This document shows, in pieces, positions 59,993 through 64,000 of a stretch of 64,000 nt of DNA. A program made the position numbers and the translations under genes. Source of the stretch: Neisseria sp. Marseille-Q6792 (GTDB taxonomy: Bacteria; Pseudomonadota; Gammaproteobacteria; Burkholderiales; Neisseriaceae); NCBI RefSeq assembly GCF_943181435.1, contig NZ_OW969598.1, positions 620,001 through 684,000 on the forward strand. The letters run 5' to 3'. Position 1 is the stretch's first letter; each line of letters begins with the position of its first letter. The notes under the pieces are model-generated. The model was given only the letters and a program-made list of their open reading frames with translations. It was not told where the DNA came from and made no database searches.

Positions 59993-60148
59993 AAGCAATA
60001 ACACGTTAACCGGTAATGTATTTTTCAATTATCTGCCGTCTGAATACAAAATGCCTCAAGACTGCATCTTTTATTTTATTAGGAGAACTCCTACGAGAAT
60101 TTTAAACTATTTTGCACATCTTCGCCCAATAAATTTTCATCTAGGCAT

Positions 60149-61555
60149 TCAATCCCCCATCTCTTCAGCATCGGGAACATAGGCAGCATTGTCGAATTTG
60201 GTAAACTGACCCATCCATGTCAGGAAAACTTTTCCAACCGGGCCGTTACGGTGTTTGCCGATAATACATTCCGCTAAACCTTTCATCTTCGATTCCTGAT
60301 TATAATATTCGTCACGGTACATGAACATAATCAGGTCGGCATCTTGCTCAATAGCACCGGATTCGCGGAGGTCGGACATCATCGGGCGTTTGTCGGTACG
60401 CGATTCGACCGTCCTGCTCAACTGAGACAAAGCGATGACAGGAACCTGCAATTCTTTCGCCAACGCTTTGAGCGATCGTGAAATTTCTCCCAACTCCGAA
60501 GCACGGTTGTCCGAACGCCCCGAACCCGACATCAGTTGCAGGTAGTCGATGACGATCAATCCCAATTTTCCGTTGAACTGACGTGCAAGACGGCGGGCAC
60601 GGGCGCGTAGTTCGAGCGCAGTCAAGCCCGGTGTCTCATCGATATACATAGGTGCATCGGAAAGCTTGACGACGGCCTCGTTCAACCGCCCCCAATGTTC
60701 GTCCGCCAGCCTGCCTGTTTTTAAAATACTCTGATCAAGCCGTCCGACGGAACCGAGCATACGCATAACCAACTGCGCACCGCCCATCTCCATCGAGAAA
60801 ACGGCAACCGGCAGCTTGCCTTCGATGGCGACATGTTCGGCAATATTGATGGAAAAGGCGGTTTTACCCATAGAAGGACGACCGGCGACAATAATCAAAT
60901 CTCCCTGCTGCAGACCCGAGGTTTTTTTATCGAGATCGATAAAGCCTGTTGACACGCCGGTAACTTCATCCGGGTTATCGCGTGAATAAAGCATGTCGAT
61001 GCGCTCGACCACTTCTTTCAAAAGCGCAGGCATCTCGAGAAATCCCTGCTTGGATTTAGCCGTGCTTTCCGCAATTTGGAAGACTTTGTTTTCCGCCTCA
61101 TCCAAAAGCTGACCTGCATCCCTGCCTTGCGGATTGTAGGCGCTGCGGGCAATTTCCGTCCCCACTTCGGCGAGTTGGCGCATAATGGAACGCTCGCGCA
61201 CGATTTCGGCATAGCGGCGGATGTTGGCGGCAGACGGGGTGTTTTGCGCCAGCGTAATCAGATATTCAAATCCGCCTGCCGCTTCCAATTCTTCGTTCCG
61301 CTGCAAATCTTCCTGAACCGTAATCACATCTGCGGGACGGCTCTCATTGATTAATTTGGCAATGGATCGGAAAATCAGGCGGTGTTCGTGGCGGTAAAAA
61401 TCCTCTCCCGAAACCACATCGGCAATCCTGTCCCATGCCGGATTTTCCAGCATCAAACCGCCCAAAACAGACTGCTCCGCCTCCATTGAGTGCGGCGGAA
61501 GCGACAATGAGCCGATTCCTCCGTCTTCAGACGGCATAGCTGTGTAATCGTTCAT
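60149..61555 (-). CDS. dnaB: Replicative DNA helicase DnaB
   Basis: The hexameric helicase of the replication fork. The 468-residue protein has the N-terminal domain (LPPHSMEAEQSVLGGLMLEN), then the RecA-like domain with Walker A AGRPSMGKTAFS near residue 219 and the Walker B region LIVIDYLQLMSG. The C-terminal LIMFMYRDEYYNQES carries the arginine-finger area. AGGAT precedes ATG 61555. pilH lies downstream, which is the usual Neisseria order. Confidence 0.96.
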   Translation of the reverse strand: MNDYTAMPSEDGGIGSLSLPPHSMEAEQSVLGGLMLENPAWDRIADVVSGEDFYRHEHRLIFRSIAKLINESRPADVITVQEDLQRNEELEAAGGFEYLITLAQNTPSAANIRRYAEIVRERSIMRQLAEVGTEIARSAYNPQGRDAGQLLDEAENKVFQIAESTAKSKQGFLEMPALLKEVVERIDMLYSRDNPDEVTGVSTGFIDLDKKTSGLQQGDLIIVAGRPSMGKTAFSINIAEHVAIEGKLPVAVFSMEMGGAQLVMRMLGSVGRLDQSILKTGRLADEHWGRLNEAVVKLSDAPMYIDETPGLTALELRARARRLARQFNGKLGLIVIDYLQLMSGSGRSDNRASELGEISRSLKALAKELQVPVIALSQLSRTVESRTDKRPMMSDLRESGAIEQDADLIMFMYRDEYYNQESKMKGLAECIIGKHRNGPVGKVFLTWMGQFTKFDNAAYVPDAEEMGD

Positions 61556-61718
61556 GGTACATCCTATCTATTGTGCCGAAATTGCAATCTTCTATTATAG
61601 CGTAAAGCAGGTTCAATTGGTTTCCGTACCGCAAAACAGGTAGAATACACGGGCTGCCGAGTTATTTGCAGCAACACTGCCAAAATACAACATTTAAAAC
61701 AATATTCAGGAGTACAAA

Positions 61719-62300
61719 ATGGAACATAAGCTGCCGCAACTGCCTTATGAACTGGACGCATTGTCCCCGCATCTGAGCAAAGAAACTTTGGAGTTCCACT
61801 ACGGCAAACACCATCAAACCTACATCACCAACCTGAACAATCAAATCAAAGGCACCGAATTTGAAAACCTGCCTTTGGAAGAAATTGTGAAAAAATCTTC
61901 AGGCGGCATGTTTAACAACGCGGCTCAAACTTGGAATCACACTTTCTACTGGCTAGGTTTCACGCCCAAAGGTCAAGGCAAACCTTCCGGCGAACTGGCC
62001 GCCGCCATCGACGCCAAATGGGGAAGCTTCGAGAAATTCCAAGAAGCATTCTCCGCTTGCGCTGCCGGTACTTTCGGCTCCGGTTGGGCATGGCTGGTGA
62101 AAACCCCTGCCGGCGGATTGGATTTGGTTTCCACTTCCAACGCAGCAACTCCGCTGACCACTGAAAACACGCCGCTGCTGACCTGCGACGTGTGGGAACA
62201 CGCCTATTACATCGACTACCGCAACAGCCGTCCCAACTACCTGAAAGGTTTCTGGGAAATCGTCAACTGGGACGAAGTCGCCAAACGTTTTGCCGCATAA
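61719..62300 (+). CDS. sodB: Superoxide dismutase, iron type
   Basis: A cytoplasmic enzyme that dismutates superoxide. The 193-residue length and metal ligands His27, His74, Asp157 and His161 are all in place ([30 protein letters not shown]). [11 protein letters not shown] and the FGSGWAWL sequence indicate the Fe form. AGGAG precedes ATG 61719. Confidence 0.96.
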   Translation: MEHKLPQLPYELDALSPHLSKETLEFHYGKHHQTYITNLNNQIKGTEFENLPLEEIVKKSSGGMFNNAAQTWNHTFYWLGFTPKGQGKPSGELAAAIDAKWGSFEKFQEAFSACAAGTFGSGWAWLVKTPAGGLDLVSTSNAATPLTTENTPLLTCDVWEHAYYIDYRNSRPNYLKGFWEIVNWDEVAKRFAA

Positions 62301-62314
62301 GCCGCAAACCGACA

Positions 62315-62347
62315 AAATGCCGTCTGAACACATTTCAGACGGCATTT
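62315..62347. terminator. Convergent terminator after sodB
   Basis: AAATGCCGTCTGAA and TTCAGACGGCATTT form a 14-bp stem followed by a T run, between sodB and the converging hypothetical gene. Confidence 0.8.
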
Positions 62348-62364
62348 TTTACGGGAAATCCGAA

Positions 62365-62697
62365 TCAATGTCCGCAGGCGCAAGCGTCGCCGTGGTGTCC
62401 GCAACCTTTAGCCGCTTCAAGCCACGCGTCGTCATCACCGTCAAACTCTTCCACTTCGTCAAACTCGCCGCGTTCCACCATGGCGCACAACTCTTCAAGG
62501 CTTTCCGCGCCTTCCACCCAAAAACAGGGAATGCCCGGCGGCGTATCGGGCGCAAGCAGTGCCGCTACGCCTTCATGCCACGCAATCCAATAGCCGTTTG
62601 CCGTTTGAACGAACTGCGCATCCCGATGAACCGACTCTCCTTCCGTTCCGACGAGCATACGCTCCGCAATACTTTCCTGAAAAGATAAAATCTGCAT
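62365..62697 (-). CDS. Acidic protein with a Cys/His-rich C-terminal tail, function unknown
   Basis: A 110-residue acidic cytoplasmic protein with no signal peptide. It has a compact domain (residues 1-85, with ANGYWIAWHEGVAALL), an acidic stretch VEEFDGDDD, and a tail GCGHHGDACACGH that could bind metal ions such as nickel, copper or zinc. I do not recognise the family. AAAGGA lies 8 bases before ATG 62697. It converges on sodB. Confidence 0.7.
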   Translation of the reverse strand: MQILSFQESIAERMLVGTEGESVHRDAQFVQTANGYWIAWHEGVAALLAPDTPPGIPCFWVEGAESLEELCAMVERGEFDEVEEFDGDDDAWLEAAKGCGHHGDACACGH

Positions 62698-62882
62698 AAG
62701 TGTTCCTTTATATGATGGTTTTCCGTCAAAACAAGGCGTTATTTTAAAACATCGCGCCCGCTTGAGAAACTGCCAACCGCTTTATAACAAATTCGTCTTT
62801 GCACCAAACTTTCCATTCTTTCCGTTTTTCAGACGGCATCGTTAAAGTAGCCCTTCCTTTTTTCTATTTTCAGCATTATTTC

Positions 62883-63719
62883 ATGTTATTACTCAAAACA
62901 CCCAGCGTACTGCCCGGCTTCAAAATCAGCCTCGGTCTGACCGTATTGTGCCTGTCGCTTCTGGTGGTTTTGCCGTTTGCGATGATGGCGGCGAAGGCGG
63001 CGGAAATCGGCTGGGGCGGCTTTTGGAACACGATTGCCGAGCCAAACGTGTTGGCGGCGGTGTGGCTGAGTTTGCGGATATCGTTTTATGCGATGCTGAC
63101 CAATGTCGTGTTCGGCACGCTGGTGGCGTGGGTGTTGGTGCGCTATGAATTCCCGGGCAAGGGTCTGGCGAACGCGCTGGTCGATTTGCCGTTTGCGCTG
63201 CCGACTGCGGTTACCGGTATCGCGTTGGCGACCCTGTATGCGCCCAACGGTTGGATAGGCCGTTTTTTCGAGCCTTTGGACATCAAAATCGCGTTTACGC
63301 CCGTCGGCATTTGGATTGCGCTGATTGTCATCAGCCTGCCCTTTATCGTCCGCGCCGTGCAGCCGGTATTGGAAGAATTGTCGGGCGAATATGAAGAAGC
63401 GGCAGCGACTTTGGGGGCAAGCCGCTTCACGACGTTCTGCCGCGTGCTGCTGCCGGAAATCACGCCAGCACTCTTGACCGGCGCGGGCATGATGTTTGCG
63501 CGGGCAACGGGGGAATACGGCTCGGTGATTTTTATCGCGGGCAATATTCCAATGGTTTCCGAAATCCTGCCGCTGATTATTACGGGCAAGCTGGAACAGT
63601 TCGACGTATAGGCCGCGTCGGCGGTGGCGTTGTTTATGTTGCTGGTTTCGTTTGTGATTCTGTTTGCGCTGAACGTGATGCAGTGGGCGTTGAGCAGGCG
63701 TTCGGGAGCGAAGAGTTGA
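62883..63719 (+). pseudogene. cysT: Sulfate/thiosulfate ABC transporter permease CysT, interrupted by an in-frame TAG
   Basis: CysT forms the sulfate/thiosulfate import channel with CysW. From ATG 62883 (MLLLKTPSVLPGFKISLG) the frame has five hydrophobic segments and the EAA loop EEAAATLGASRFTTFCRVLL near residue 180. It stops at TAG 63609-63611, then continues in the same frame as AASAVALFMLLVSFVILFAL to TGA 63717-63719. The TAG and one extra codon lie where a Phe-Asp-Tyr-Ala sequence is expected. The truncated 242-residue protein lacks the last membrane helix. Confidence 0.85.
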
Positions 63720-63736
63720 GGGGTCGTCTGAAAAAT

Positions 63737-63828
63737 GCAGGTCGGATTCTTGAATCTGATGTTTTGACACCTGAAACTGAAAAAACGGAAACACCGGATA
63801 TTTTATCGGATTCAGGAATCCGACCTGC
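63737..63828. repeat. 92-base inverted repeat downstream of cysT
   Basis: GCAGGTCGGATTC (63737-63749) and GAATCCGACCTGC (63816-63828) are perfect arms, extended imperfectly through TTGAATCTGAT and ATCGGATTCAGG. GGTCGTCTGAA-type uptake sequences lie on either side (63722 and 63839). It probably terminates cysT transcripts. Confidence 0.65.
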
Positions 63829-63873
63829 CTTCTAAAAAGGTCGTCTGAAAACCTGAACTACGCTGTTGCCGTC

Positions 63874-63971
63874 ATTCCCGCGCAGGCGGGAATCTATTGG
63901 TAAATTTCGGCTGCCTTATTTATTTTCTGTTTTCCTGTTGCCCTGTGGTGGATTCCCGCCTGCGCGGGAAT
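63874..63971. repeat. NIME block with two dRS3 elements at the window's right end
   Basis: ATTCCCGCGCAGGCGGGAAT (63874-63893) and ATTCCCGCCTGCGCGGGAAT (63952-63971) flank a 58-base core. The usual partner gene cysW is not seen before the window ends. Confidence 0.85.
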
Positions 63972-64000
63972 GACGGTAGCTAGACGTTTTTATTCCCTTA

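Overview
The window is chromosomal DNA of a pathogenic Neisseria, most likely N. meningitidis. The evidence is dozens of copies of the DNA uptake sequence GCCGTCTGAA, many paired as inverted repeats that serve as terminators. Correia elements, dRS3/NIME repeat blocks and an IS1106-like element are also present. So are a phase-variable opa gene with CTCTT repeats, the pilHIJKX minor-pilin cluster and the Zur-controlled rpmE2-rpmJ2 pair. Species is inferred from gene content and order; no alignment was run.

Region 1 (1-7.0 kb) is the glucose/Entner-Doudoroff block. zwf-pgl-glk-hexR reads left and edd-eda reads right from a shared control region with two HexR-like palindromes. Region 2 (7.0-8.2 kb) is a decayed IS5-family element that touches the eda stop codon. 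Region 3 (8.3-23.6 kb) starts with a dicarboxylate symporter gene and then holds a long leftward TCA-cycle cluster: sdhC-sdhD-sdhA-sdhB-sdhE-gltA-sucA-sucB-lpd-(small membrane protein)-sucC-sucD. Together regions 1 and 3 cover glucose to pyruvate, and citrate synthase through 2-oxoglutarate dehydrogenase, succinyl-CoA synthetase and succinate dehydrogenase; isocitrate dehydrogenase lies further on at 49.5 kb.

Region 4 (23.9-32.7 kb) holds a second lipoamide-dehydrogenase-like flavoprotein beside a peroxiredoxin-glutaredoxin hybrid, then methionine genes (metE, metF, metX, metW) around rpmE2-rpmJ2. Region 5 (32.7-34.4 kb) is an accessory patch: a Correia element, an AT-rich Imm26-like orphan immunity gene, a 31-codon fragment and a lipoprotein of unknown function. 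Region 6 (34.4-45.3 kb) is housekeeping: efp with its rhamnosyltransferase earP, carbonic anhydrase, miaA, a tadA with an extra N-terminal domain, a DUF456 protein, rlmB, an NCS2 permease, dapA, bamC and pip.

Region 7 (45.3-47.5 kb) is repeat-rich and surrounds opa, which is in frame (phase ON) with eight CTCTT units. Region 8 (47.5-64 kb) carries a YciA-type thioesterase, an SDR enzyme, a lipidated cytochrome c', monomeric icd, two serine tRNAs, yaaA, dapC, dut, azlCD, pilHIJKX, dnaB, sodB, and a cysT interrupted by an in-frame TAG. The window ends in another dRS3/NIME block.

The most unusual points are the Imm26-like orphan island, the joining of the Entner-Doudoroff and TCA clusters at an insertion sequence, a shift in uptake-sequence dialect along the window, the TadA fusion, the paired HexR operators and the broken cysT.
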